A stretch of DNA of 64,000 bases from AEGEAN-183 sp964614345 (GTDB lineage Bacteria > Pseudomonadota > Gammaproteobacteria > Magnimaribacterales > Magnimaribacteraceae), in contig CAZTLP010000002.1 in NCBI GenBank assembly GCA_964614345.1, positions 15,521 to 79,520 of the forward strand, read 5' to 3'. The position numbers were made by a program, and so were the translations under genes. Under the pieces are notes generated by a model. That model worked only from the letters and a program-made list of their open reading frames with translations, had not been told where the DNA came from and ran no database searches. This document shows, piece by piece, positions 26,511 through 34,835 of this stretch (position 1 is the stretch's first letter; the number at the start of each line of letters is the position of its first letter).

Positions 26511-27014
26511 ATGGCAATAGATAAATTTTTAGTAGAAGCAAGCCATATTATGATGTTTGCTAGATCTATTGGAGATGATAACCCCATTTACTACGATGAG
26601 AATCATAAATCGGAGTCTGGTAGTGAAGGAGTAATTGCACCTCCAACATTTGCCCAATCCAGTGCGCAGTTTGATCCAGATTATTTTCTTAGACCAAAAA
26701 CAGGCGGTGTGGGCTGGTTTGGTTCTGGAAAAGAGCCAACTGGATTAAAACCCTCGGGCTCAGGAGGCGGGGGTGGTGGTGGAGCTGCGGCAGGATTGCA
26801 TGCCGAACAACACTTTGAATATCATTTACCTCTAAAGGCTGGGGATGTTCTAAGCGCTACTACTAAACCAGGTAATGCTTGGGAAAAAGAAAGTAAACGT
26901 GCTGGTAAACTCAAATTCAGTGAGTCAGTAACTGAATATAGAAATCAAAATGGGGACTTGGTCATAACAGCAACTGGGGTTGGTGTTCAAACTGAGAGAC
27001 CTGTAGATAGTTAA
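26511..27014 (+). CDS. MaoC N-terminal-like dehydratase (hot-dog fold) subunit
   Basis: 167-residue hot-dog-fold protein of the FAS1-type dehydratase N-terminal family. It shows the FARSIGDDNPIYYDE segment, APPTFAQ, and a Gly-rich loop (SGSGGGGGGGAAAG) before LHAEQHFEYHLPLKAGD. It is preceded by a strong Shine-Dalgarno (AAAGGAGAG). Such proteins usually pair with a second hot-dog protein to make a two-subunit (R)-type enoyl-CoA hydratase; the next gene supplies it. Confidence 0.8.
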   Translation: MAIDKFLVEASHIMMFARSIGDDNPIYYDENHKSESGSEGVIAPPTFAQSSAQFDPDYFLRPKTGGVGWFGSGKEPTGLKPSGSGGGGGGGAAAGLHAEQHFEYHLPLKAGDVLSATTKPGNAWEKESKRAGKLKFSESVTEYRNQNGDLVITATGVGVQTERPVDS

Positions 27015-27023
27015 GGAGAAGTC

Positions 27024-27443
27024 ATGCTAAAAGCAAGTGAAATAAAAGTAGGTGATACTCATTCAGAAGTATTAGTTGAAGATCTTAAGCGAACACAGAT
27101 TGTTCAATATGCTGGTGCCTCAGGAGATTACAATCCTTTACACACTGATGAGATATTTACTACAAAAATAGCTGGTTATCCTACTGTGTTTGCTCATGGG
27201 ATGTTAACGATGGGTATGACTGGAAGGATGGTAACTAACTATGTAGGTGATGGTACTCTAAAAAAGTATGGAGTTAGATTTACAAGCCAAGTTTGGCCAG
27301 GTGACACCCTAACAAGCATAGCCACTGTTACTGAACTACGGGAAGAGGATGGAGAAAGCCTTGTTGATTTAGAAATAGTAACTACAAATCAAGATGGGGT
27401 AGCTGTAATAACAGGATCAGCAACTGCAAAAATAACATCCTAA
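27024..27443 (+). CDS. MaoC family dehydratase (catalytic hot-dog subunit)
   Basis: 139-residue MaoC-like hydratase. The catalytic Asp/His pair lies in YAGASGDYNPLHTDE, and FAHGMLTMGMTG follows, as in (R)-specific enoyl-CoA hydratases. It comes 9 bases after the partner subunit gene and has a clear GGAG ribosome site. It probably hydrates a trans-2-enoyl-CoA; chain or steroid substrate cannot be told from sequence. Confidence 0.83.
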   Translation: MLKASEIKVGDTHSEVLVEDLKRTQIVQYAGASGDYNPLHTDEIFTTKIAGYPTVFAHGMLTMGMTGRMVTNYVGDGTLKKYGVRFTSQVWPGDTLTSIATVTELREEDGESLVDLEIVTTNQDGVAVITGSATAKITS

Positions 27444-27446
27444 GAA

Positions 27447-29024
27447 ATGAATAGAGACGAAAGTCATCCAGATATTGGAGGACGATACGCAAAATTTGCC
27501 CTCACCATTTTGGTGGTTGTATACGTCTTTAATTTTATTGATCGCCAGATATTATCTATTTTAGCTGAAGAGATTCAGGCTGATCTTGGTATTTCAGATA
27601 GCGGGATAGGTTTCTTATACGGAACTGCTTTTGCAGTTTTCTATTCAGTTGTAGGGATACCTCTAGGAAGGCTAGCTGATGTTTGGACAAGAAAAAACCT
27701 TATAAGTATTGGATTGGCAACTTGGAGTTTTTTCACAATTTTATCTGGAACTGCTAAGTCTTTCTTTTTTCTAGCATTTTGTAGAATTGGAGTTGGCATT
27801 GGGGAGTCTAGTGCTAGCCCTTCGGCTTACTCATTACTTTCAGATTACTTTTCTCCAAAAGTGAGAACAACGGTCTTAGCCATTTATTCTAGCGGTGTTT
27901 ATATTGGCTCTGGTATAGGTTTATTCTTAGGAGGAGCAATTGTGGAGTATTGGAATACTCTTTTTCCAGATCCTTCTATGGCTCCATTTGGAATTCGAGG
28001 TTGGCAAGCAGCTTTTATAGCTGTTGGCCTACCTGGACTATTACTTGCTCTTGTAACCTGGCAGATTAAAGAACCTAAAAGGGGGTTGAGTGATGGAATA
28101 GAGACTTCCCAACACCCTCACCCTTTTAAAGAAATGCTTAAAGAAATGATTGGGCTGACTCCTTTTTCTCTAATGGGTCAAGAAAAATTAGCCAAAAATT
28201 TAGTCGTTAATTTTTCAATTGCTTTACTTATTTTTACCTTTTGTTCATTCCTTACTTCACGAACAGGAGATATTGAGCAGTGGGTAGCTTTTGGTATAGG
28301 TTGTTACTTTATTGCGTGTTGGATTCAAAGTTTACGATTGAGGGATCCAGCAATTTTTTCAGTCATCTTTAGAAGTAAAGCACATTTATTTTGTTTATTA
28401 GGACTGCCCTTTATCCCCTTTGTTCAATATGCCCATGGAGCTTTTCAGCCTATCTTTTATTTAAGAAATCATGGTGTTGAAATACTGGAAGTCGGAACTG
28501 TTTTAGGTTTATTTACTGCAGTTGGAGGCCTTTTAGGTATTGTAACGGGGGGTTTATTAGGAGATAAATTAAGAGAAAAGTACCCTAATGGTCGATTATA
28601 TTTGATTATGGGTATTACTCTTATGATTGCCCCCTCTTCTCTTCTTTATCTGTATGTAGAGAATTTATATTATTCTTATTTTTGGAATTTTGCGTTTAGT
28701 TTTATAGCACCAATGTGGCTAGGATTAGGGGTTTCTACGATAGCTGATTTAGTTTTACCAAGAATGCGTGCAATTGCAGGTGCTTTTTTTATCCTTATGT
28801 TAAGTATGCTTGGAATGGCATTGGGCCCTTATCTTACAGGAGAAGTCAGTGATATATTAATAGCTCAAGGAGTAGATGACGGGGAATCAATCAGAACAGC
28901 GCTGGCTTTATGTACATGTGTTTTAGTAATAACTATTGGTTGTTTATTAAACGCTTGCAGGTATTTGCCTGAAGAGGAAAAAAATAAAGTAGAAATTGCT
29001 AGAAGTTATGGAGAACCTATTTAA
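27447..29024 (+). CDS. Major facilitator superfamily transporter (spinster-like)
   Basis: 525-residue inner-membrane transporter with about twelve hydrophobic segments. The N-terminal NFIDRQILSILAEEIQADLG and GRLADVWTRKN are characteristic of the spinster-type MFS group often found beside lipid- and steroid-degradation genes. A longer-than-usual central stretch (about residues 210-310) contains extra hydrophobic helices. It starts 3 bases after the MaoC gene and converges on folK with an 8-base overlap. Substrate unknown. Confidence 0.82.
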   Translation: MNRDESHPDIGGRYAKFALTILVVVYVFNFIDRQILSILAEEIQADLGISDSGIGFLYGTAFAVFYSVVGIPLGRLADVWTRKNLISIGLATWSFFTILSGTAKSFFFLAFCRIGVGIGESSASPSAYSLLSDYFSPKVRTTVLAIYSSGVYIGSGIGLFLGGAIVEYWNTLFPDPSMAPFGIRGWQAAFIAVGLPGLLLALVTWQIKEPKRGLSDGIETSQHPHPFKEMLKEMIGLTPFSLMGQEKLAKNLVVNFSIALLIFTFCSFLTSRTGDIEQWVAFGIGCYFIACWIQSLRLRDPAIFSVIFRSKAHLFCLLGLPFIPFVQYAHGAFQPIFYLRNHGVEILEVGTVLGLFTAVGGLLGIVTGGLLGDKLREKYPNGRLYLIMGITLMIAPSSLLYLYVENLYYSYFWNFAFSFIAPMWLGLGVSTIADLVLPRMRAIAGAFFILMLSMLGMALGPYLTGEVSDILIAQGVDDGESIRTALALCTCVLVITIGCLLNACRYLPEEEKNKVEIARSYGEPI

Positions 29025-29466
29025 GCTTTTCTTTTAACATCTCTCCAAAAGAGATATTAAATACAGGATGTATTTCTTTCTCCGCTATTTGGGCTAAAGG
29101 CTCAAGTATAAAAAGATAATCTTCTATATCATTACTGGGCAATTCTATGCCTTGGTCATTCATAATAAGGTCCCCAAACAGAATAAGATCCAAGTCTATA
29201 ACCCTATCTCGCATACCTTTTTGATTAGTATCTCTTCCAATCTTTTTCTCCAAAGATTTTAGTGTCTGGGTTAAGCTAATTGGATCTAAAGAAGTTTTAA
29301 AACCAGCAACTAAGTTAATAAAATCTTTTCCTTTAAAGCCCTCTGCCTTTGAATAGAAGTTATCAGAGTAGGTGCAGGCAAAGATACTACTTAACTCTCT
29401 TTTAGCGCTAGTTATATTCTTAGTAGCGTCTATATTGCTTCCTATACTGATATAAGATTGAATCAT
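29017..29466 (-). CDS. folK: 6-hydroxymethyl-dihydropterin pyrophosphokinase FolK
   Basis: Folate pathway kinase transferring pyrophosphate from ATP to hydroxymethyl-dihydropterin. 149 residues. YISIGSNI, the N-terminal strand, and the catalytic RDRVIDLDLILFGD are visible. Its start overlaps the folB stop by one base, so the two are coupled, and both follow tsaD. Confidence 0.94.
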   Translation of the reverse strand: MIQSYISIGSNIDATKNITSAKRELSSIFACTYSDNFYSKAEGFKGKDFINLVAGFKTSLDPISLTQTLKSLEKKIGRDTNQKGMRDRVIDLDLILFGDLIMNDQGIELPSNDIEDYLFILEPLAQIAEKEIHPVFNISFGEMLKEKLK

Positions 29467-29813
29467 TACGGTCGCTTTATAGTGACTCCTACAGATCTGG
29501 ACCCTCTCAATGCCCCCGGTTTCTCGACCGTAACAACTATACTTGAGACTGGAAACTCATTAAGAATGGTGTCAGCAATTTTTTGTGCTAGATTTTCTAT
29601 GAGTTTACTTTTTAAAGTCTCAGCTAATTTAATAATACGTTTAGATATTTTTTTGTAATTAAGAGAATCCTCAATCTTGTCTGATTTTGCTGCTTTGGTA
29701 AGGTCAAAGTCCATTACTAGACTTATAGAAATTAACTGTCTAACCTCTCTTTCCCAATCATAAATACCTATGACAGTTTCAACTTCAAGATCTTTTATGA
29801 AAACTTTATCCAT
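29466..29813 (-). CDS. folB: Dihydroneopterin aldolase FolB
   Basis: Small aldolase of folate synthesis. 115 residues from the ATG at 29813. The family features are DKVFIKDLEVETVIGIYDWEREVRQ at the N terminus, LNYKKISKRI in the middle and the C-terminal VEKPGALRGSRSVGVTI, carrying catalytic Glu and Lys positions. A longer reading frame extends upstream into tsaD, but the short start is immediately past the tsaD stop and fits the family. Confidence 0.93.
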   Translation of the reverse strand: MDKVFIKDLEVETVIGIYDWEREVRQLISISLVMDFDLTKAAKSDKIEDSLNYKKISKRIIKLAETLKSKLIENLAQKIADTILNEFPVSSIVVTVEKPGALRGSRSVGVTIKRP

Positions 29814-29814
29814 A

Positions 29815-30816
29815 TTAAATTTCTGATAGATCCCATCGAGGCCTGATATTAATAGAAGATTCCAAGTTTGATTGTTGAATTCTATAAGATCCTGCAACCG
29901 CTACCATGGCGCCATTATCGGTGCATCTTTCTAATTTTGGGAAGAATAAATCCACTCCAATTAACTCTCTCTTGAAAGTATCTCTAAGGAACTGATTAGC
30001 AGCAACCCCTCCTCCTACAACCAACTGATTTAAATTGTTGCTCACAAGAGCTTTTGAGCACTTCTTAACTAATGTTTCAGTAACGGCATTCTGAAAGGAA
30101 GCACTGATGTTGGCAATAAATTGCCTATTTAAGCCTTTCTGCTTTTTTACTAGATAATAAACTGCTGTCTTCAATCCACTAAAGCTAAAATCTAAGTGAT
30201 CCTGATTTATCATAGGCCTAGGTAGATCATACTCAACAGGATTCCCTTCTTTAGCCATTTTTTCTATTTCTGGTCCCCCGGGATAACTTAAACCAATCAA
30301 TTTTGCTACTTTGTCGAAAGCTTCTCCTACTGCATCATCCCTTGTTTGACCAAGGATCTCATATTCACCAACATCAGTAGCTTTAATTAAAAGGCAATGT
30401 CCACCTGAAATAAGCAGTGTTAAGAAGGGAAAAGAAGGTGCTGGATCCTCTAAAAGGTTTACCAATAAGTGTGCCTCCATATGATTTATTCCTACGCAAG
30501 GCTTATTCCAACCAAGGCTTAAAGCTCTTGCCAAAGCTGCTCCAGTCAAAAGAGGTCCCCTCAGGCCAGGTCCTGAAGTATAAGCAATACCGTCTATATC
30601 TGCAGAACTTAAATTAGCTTCCTTAAATCCCATTGAAATTAAAGGAAGTAATTTGGGAATATGGTCTCTTGAGGCAAGCTCAGGAACCACTCCCCCGTAT
30701 TCAGCGTGTTTTGAAGCCTGAGTATAGATTTGTTCAGTTAAGATAATGTTCTTTTTACTGTCATAAACTGCCACTCCAGTTTCATCGCAAGAAGTTTCAA
30801 TTCCTAATATCTTCAT
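29815..30816 (-). CDS. tsaD: tRNA threonylcarbamoyl transferase subunit TsaD
   Basis: Catalytic subunit for t6A37 formation on ANN-decoding tRNAs. 333 residues. LGIETSCDETGVAVYD marks the N terminus, the metal-binding His pair is in INHMEAHLL, and LISGGHCLL and VVGGGVAANQFLR follow. It heads tsaD-folB-folK and is divergent from rpsU, the usual arrangement in Proteobacteria. Confidence 0.97.
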   Translation of the reverse strand: MKILGIETSCDETGVAVYDSKKNIILTEQIYTQASKHAEYGGVVPELASRDHIPKLLPLISMGFKEANLSSADIDGIAYTSGPGLRGPLLTGAALARALSLGWNKPCVGINHMEAHLLVNLLEDPAPSFPFLTLLISGGHCLLIKATDVGEYEILGQTRDDAVGEAFDKVAKLIGLSYPGGPEIEKMAKEGNPVEYDLPRPMINQDHLDFSFSGLKTAVYYLVKKQKGLNRQFIANISASFQNAVTETLVKKCSKALVSNNLNQLVVGGGVAANQFLRDTFKRELIGVDLFFPKLERCTDNGAMVAVAGSYRIQQSNLESSINIRPRWDLSEI

Positions 30817-30849
30817 TCTTTCTATTCCAAAATAGCCATTTTCCTTGCA

Positions 30850-30888
30850 AATAAAAAAAAAGAAAGGCTTTGCAAAATAAAAAGCCTT
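30850..30888 (-). terminator. Terminator-like hairpin, minus strand, between rpsU and tsaD
   Basis: On the minus strand, AAGGCTTT (30888-30881) pairs with AAAGCCTT (30871-30864) around a 9-base loop and is followed by TC and a run of nine T residues. That is intrinsic-terminator structure reading toward tsaD. It overlaps the -35 box of the rpsU promoter on the other strand. It could block antisense transcripts or attenuate tsaD if a promoter lies further upstream. Confidence 0.45.
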
Positions 30889-30897
30889 ATATAGAAT
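30870..30897 (+). promoter_or_regulatory. Predicted sigma-70 promoter of rpsU-yqeY
   Basis: TTGCAA (30870-30875) and TAGAAT (30892-30897) are 16 bases apart, followed by a GC-rich discriminator (TGCGCGGC). The leader to the ATG at 30923 would be about 20 bases. Confidence 0.55.
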
Positions 30898-30922
30898 TGC
30901 GCGGCTTAAAAGAGATCAAAGT

Positions 30923-31138
30923 ATGCCTTCAATAAAAATTAAGAATAATGAATCTTTTGACGTTGGACTGCGTAAGTTCAAGCGTGCTTGCGAAAAAGCA
31001 GGAATAATTCCTGAAGTACGAAAAAGAGAATTTTATGAAAAGCCTACTGCAGTAAGGAAAAGGAAAGCTGCAGCAGCAGTTAAAAGAGAAGCTAAAAACC
31101 AAAGAAAAAACCGTCTTGGCCGTCCACCTCGCTTCTAA
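30923..31138 (+). CDS. rpsU: 30S ribosomal protein S21
   Basis: 71-residue basic ribosomal protein, identical in length to E. coli S21. It has the family N terminus PSIKIKNNESFDVGLRKFKRACEKAG, then REFYEKPTAVRKRK and a Lys/Arg-rich C terminus ending LGRPPRF. It is divergent from tsaD and 14 bases upstream of yqeY. The usual downstream dnaG-rpoD pair is instead some 27 kb away at the window start. Confidence 0.97.
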   Translation: MPSIKIKNNESFDVGLRKFKRACEKAGIIPEVRKREFYEKPTAVRKRKAAAAVKREAKNQRKNRLGRPPRF

Positions 31139-31152
31139 CAAGAATCCTTCAA

Positions 31153-31608
31153 ATGACTGAAGAAAAAATAAAACCTCTAATCCAAGAGGAAGTAAAGTCC
31201 TCAATGAAAAAGGGGGATAGAGAGAAGACAACAACCTTACGCATGGCTATTTCTGAGATAAAAAAAGAAGAAATAGAAAAAAAATCAAACTTAAATGACC
31301 AAGAAGTCACATCCATTCTTCAAAAAATGATTAAACAAAGGAAGGATTCCTCTAATCAATTTAGATCTGCTAGTAGAGATGAATTAGCTCAAAAAGAAGA
31401 AAGAGAAATAGAAACTCTAAAGGAGTTCTTGCCTGAACAACTGGGAGAGGAAGAAATAAAAGAACTTGTAACTAAAGCCATTATTAATCTCAAAGCTGAA
31501 ACTCCCCAAGACATTGGAAAAGTAATGGGTTCGTTGAAATCAGACTTGCAAGGCAAAGCCGATATGTCACTAGTCAGTCAGCTAGTTAAAGAAAGTTTAG
31601 CCAATTAA
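31153..31608 (+). CDS. GatB/YqeY domain protein
   Basis: 151-residue YqeY-family protein related to the tRNA-binding tail of amidotransferase subunit GatB. It is highly charged and helical: LRMAISEIKKEEIEKK, EREIETLKEFLPEQL and DIGKVMGSLKSDLQGKADMSLVSQLVKE are typical. The exact function of free-standing YqeY is not known. The rpsU-yqeY pairing is common across Proteobacteria, suggesting a translation-related role. Its stop is 2 bases from the convergent amidohydrolase gene. Confidence 0.9.
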   Translation: MTEEKIKPLIQEEVKSSMKKGDREKTTTLRMAISEIKKEEIEKKSNLNDQEVTSILQKMIKQRKDSSNQFRSASRDELAQKEEREIETLKEFLPEQLGEEEIKELVTKAIINLKAETPQDIGKVMGSLKSDLQGKADMSLVSQLVKESLAN

Positions 31609-31610
31609 GG

Positions 31611-32843
31611 CTACTGACTTATATACCTCTCTTTTAACCTCATTGATCTGTTCTTTGTTGATACAGATTCACCAGACAAGTAAACCTGTTCTACAAAAGA
31701 TGTAACTTCTAAAGGGTCTCCACTCCATACAACAATATCAGCAATGTATCCCGGTTGTAAGGATCCTCTTTTATCTATCTTAAAGACTTCAACTATATTT
31801 TTTGTAAGTCCTTTTAGTGCTTCTTCCCAAGGAAGACCATAAGAAACAGCTATCCCTGCTCCCTGCCTACTTAAATAAGCATTATGAGTCTCATGAGAGC
31901 CTATTAAAATTTTTACTCCAGATTTATATAACATAGAAGCATTGTCTAATCTTGACCCTAACTCGTTAAACGAATTTGGGATGTTATCTATTGGCTGCAA
32001 GATAACTGGTATTTCAGCTTCAGCTAATTGCCTTGATACTCTCCATCCTTCTTCAGCTCCACTTATAATGAGATTGATATTGTTAGTTTTAGCAAAATCT
32101 ATCAAAGTTAAAATAACTGAAGCACGATTAGCCCTCACTACTAAAGGTATTTTCTTATCAACTACTTTCTTAAGAGCAGATAAATCCCTGCAGGAGTAAT
32201 TAACCCCATCGGGTAAAGATGAATTATTGTGATATCTTTCTAAGCATTCTTTAGGTTGAAAAAAAGAAGATAAACTTAAAGAATCTTCAAGTAATTGAAT
32301 TTTTGCTGCCATGGAATCCTCACCTCCACTAATATTTGCAGACAAAGCCAAATTTGAACTAATAAGACTTTCTTCCAAAGACCCTGAAAGAGAGAAAGCT
32401 GAGGTTAAGCCAGAGAATAAACCTGAAGAGCTGGGGCTAGTTAAGCTCAGAGTAATGCCTCCAGTTAAGTTATAGGGTATTAATGTTGAAGAAGGGTTGA
32501 ATGCAGAATCAATGCTTAAACCAGCTGAATAAATGTCCGACCTATCATCTCTAGTTTCAGGAATTAATTCTATCTCTACTATTCCTAGTTGTGTTTGTGG
32601 TGCAATCAAACCAGGACTAATTGTCTTTCCAGATAGATCCTTTTCTTCAGCCCTAGAAGAAACTATATTCTTACCAATTCTGACTATGACCCCATCTCTG
32701 ATTAATATATCTGTATTCTCAAGAGTGCCTCTATCAGTTGCTGTGTGTACCTTAGCATTCTTTAAAAGCAATTCTTCTGACAAGGAAAAAGAGGAGATTA
32801 ATAGACTTAGGAGGCCTATAACTATTTTTTGATTTAAATTCAT
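31611..32843 (-). CDS. Exported amidohydrolase-like protein lacking metal ligands (probable pseudoenzyme)
   Basis: 410 residues with a signal peptide (about 1-22). The composite-domain strands of amidohydrolases are recognisable (LLLKNAKVHTATDRG, GKTISPGLIAPQTQLG at 72-87, and the C-terminal GSLQPGYIADIVVWSGDP). The canonical H-x-H at the start of the barrel is Q83-T-Q85, and later His/Asp ligand positions are not found where expected. I infer a catalytically inactive paralogue of the adjacent enzyme, whose stop overlaps this start by 4 bases; the pair may form a complex. The reading frame is intact, so it is not a pseudogene. Confidence 0.75.
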   Translation of the reverse strand: MNLNQKIVIGLLSLLISSFSLSEELLLKNAKVHTATDRGTLENTDILIRDGVIVRIGKNIVSSRAEEKDLSGKTISPGLIAPQTQLGIVEIELIPETRDDRSDIYSAGLSIDSAFNPSSTLIPYNLTGGITLSLTSPSSSGLFSGLTSAFSLSGSLEESLISSNLALSANISGGEDSMAAKIQLLEDSLSLSSFFQPKECLERYHNNSSLPDGVNYSCRDLSALKKVVDKKIPLVVRANRASVILTLIDFAKTNNINLIISGAEEGWRVSRQLAEAEIPVILQPIDNIPNSFNELGSRLDNASMLYKSGVKILIGSHETHNAYLSRQGAGIAVSYGLPWEEALKGLTKNIVEVFKIDKRGSLQPGYIADIVVWSGDPLEVTSFVEQVYLSGESVSTKNRSMRLKERYISQ

Positions 32844-34222
32844 AGCCTGTCTCCTTCTGAGTTAATAATACCTAACTCAAAATCAGTAGCTTTGGGTGTC
32901 GAAGGATTATCTTTATCATAAAGAAGCAAGCCATCGACAAAAACCTTTTCCGTTTTAGTGTAAACACTGAAAGGGTTTCCATCCCAAATCACTAAGTCAG
33001 CCATCTTACCGACTTCTAAAGTACCTGTTTTGCTAGATATCCCAAGTGCTTTAGCAGGGTTTAATGTAATCCATTTAATAGCTCTTGAAGGAGATATATT
33101 AAAACCAGCCCTATTGCCTGCTGCCATTGCTTTTGCTGCCTCTTGATTGAGCCTTTGAATTCCTACTGAAGAATCAGAATGAATAATAGCGCAGCCACTA
33201 CCGCCTTTAGCTTGATCAACTATCGCAGCATTTTCCCAAACCATATCGAATGCTTCATGCTTAAACCCCCACCAGTCAGCCCACATTGCAGCACAAACAT
33301 TATTTTCAGCTAAGATATCTGCAACCTTATAAGCCTCAATGGCATGGTGGAAAGTTGTGACTTTATAATTAAATTCTTTAGCTATATCCAGCATCACAGC
33401 CATCTCTTCGCCCCTGTAACAATGATTTTGAATTAAGATCTCACCATCAAGAACTCCTACCAATGTCTCGAGCTCTAAATCCCTAGTTGGAGCATATCCT
33501 AACTCCTTTGCCTCTTCTGACTTAGATTCATATTCAGCTAACTTATTTCTGTAACCTTCAGCTCTTATCCAAGCTTTACGATAACCTGCTACATTTCCCA
33601 TCCGAGTTGAGGGCTCGCTTTTTCTACTTCCATAGACCCTCTTAGGGTTCTCTCCACAAGCCATTTTTAAGGTATATGGAGCATCTGGAAATTTCATGCC
33701 CTGTACTGTTCTAGACCAAACATTTTTAAGAGTAACCCCCCTACCTCCTATCAAATTTGCCGATCCAGGTAACACATGAAAAGTAGTGATGCCACCCTTC
33801 AATGCAAGTGGCATTTGGGGGTCTTGAGTCCAAACTGAGTGTTCAGCCCAAACATGAGCAGTAACTGGGCTTGTTGATTCATTACCATCAGAACTAGATC
33901 TTAGACCAGGAGCTGGATAGACACCCATGTGTGAATGAATATCAATTATTCCAGGAGTAACCCATTTACCATCTGCGTCTATTGTTTGTGTATTAGCAGG
34001 TTTGTCTAAAGTTTCCCCTATAGCTTTAATTTTATTAGAAGATATTAATATACTACCGCTTATAATTTCATTACCTGTTCCAGTAAGAATTCTTGCATTC
34101 TCAATAAGAATGTCTCCGCTGTTAACCGGTTCGTAAGTTGACTCAAAGGCTGTTGTTTCTTTTGAACTTAATGTAAGAAACGAAAAAGTTCCTATCAATA
34201 CTATAAATATTAATTTTCTCAT
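32840..34222 (-). CDS. Exported metal-dependent amidohydrolase (imidazolonepropionase-like)
   Basis: 460 residues, with a signal peptide (about 1-25), so periplasmic or outer-membrane associated. The metal site is present: H96-S-H98 in GIIDIHSHMG, a histidine in ILIQNHCYRG, histidines in TTFHHAIEA, and the catalytic Asp in IIHSDSSVG. GTLEVGKMADLVIWDGNP closes the composite domain. The family includes exported peptidases and imidazolonepropionase-like hydrolases; the substrate is not predictable. It overlaps ribE upstream and the degenerate paralogue downstream by 4 bases each. Confidence 0.83.
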   Translation of the reverse strand: MRKLIFIVLIGTFSFLTLSSKETTAFESTYEPVNSGDILIENARILTGTGNEIISGSILISSNKIKAIGETLDKPANTQTIDADGKWVTPGIIDIHSHMGVYPAPGLRSSSDGNESTSPVTAHVWAEHSVWTQDPQMPLALKGGITTFHVLPGSANLIGGRGVTLKNVWSRTVQGMKFPDAPYTLKMACGENPKRVYGSRKSEPSTRMGNVAGYRKAWIRAEGYRNKLAEYESKSEEAKELGYAPTRDLELETLVGVLDGEILIQNHCYRGEEMAVMLDIAKEFNYKVTTFHHAIEAYKVADILAENNVCAAMWADWWGFKHEAFDMVWENAAIVDQAKGGSGCAIIHSDSSVGIQRLNQEAAKAMAAGNRAGFNISPSRAIKWITLNPAKALGISSKTGTLEVGKMADLVIWDGNPFSVYTKTEKVFVDGLLLYDKDNPSTPKATDFELGIINSEGDRL

Positions 34223-34833
34223 TCTTCTTCTCCAGTATTTTTTAATATTTTCTTTTCATTTTCATAACTTGCCATAACACCTTGATCTATTTCTAAATTA
34301 AGTTTGGCACCATCTTCTACGGAAAGAAGATTAGTAGACCTGATTGTCTCAGGAATAAGGTAAACAGAAAAACTTTCATCATTTACTTTACCAACAGTTA
34401 AGCTTACTCCATTTAAGGCAACATATCCTTTGGGATGAATGTAGTGCCCCCAGCTTTCAGGTTTATCTACTAAAATTTCTACTTCACCTTCAGCATCATT
34501 TAAACTTGCTTTGCAAGCACAGCTAATATGACCTGATAATAAATGCCCGCCTACTTCATCCCCAAACTTTAGTGATCTTTCTATATTTACTTCCGAATTT
34601 TTATTCAAGTCCCCAAGATTAGTTACTCTTAAAGTTTCTTTTATTACATCGAATGAAATTTGGTCATTAGAGTATTCTGTCACCGTCAAGCAGACTCCAT
34701 TAACAGCTACACTTGCTCCTTCTTTTAAGTCCTTGTTAAATCCCTCTGGAACTTTAATTTGTAGTCTCTCCCCTTCAGAAGAACGAATTTTTTTTGATAT
34801 AAGCCCCTTGGCTTCTACAATTCCTGTAAACAT
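34219..34833 (-). CDS. ribE: Riboflavin synthase alpha chain
   Basis: Dismutates two 6,7-dimethyl-8-ribityllumazine molecules to riboflavin. 204 residues made of two tandem lumazine-binding repeats: MFTGIVEAKG and GASVAVNGVCLTV in the first, GHLLSGHISC and GYVALNGVSLTVG in the second. No FMN riboswitch can fit in the 2-base gap after pyrE. It is coupled to the following amidohydrolase by a 4-base overlap. Confidence 0.95.
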   Translation of the reverse strand: MFTGIVEAKGLISKKIRSSEGERLQIKVPEGFNKDLKEGASVAVNGVCLTVTEYSNDQISFDVIKETLRVTNLGDLNKNSEVNIERSLKFGDEVGGHLLSGHISCACKASLNDAEGEVEILVDKPESWGHYIHPKGYVALNGVSLTVGKVNDESFSVYLIPETIRSTNLLSVEDGAKLNLEIDQGVMASYENEKKILKNTGEEE

Positions 34834-34835
34834 TT

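Noticed and set aside
29814..29897. N-terminal extension of folB into tsaD
   Set aside because: The family N terminus begins at the ATG at 29813, right after the tsaD stop.
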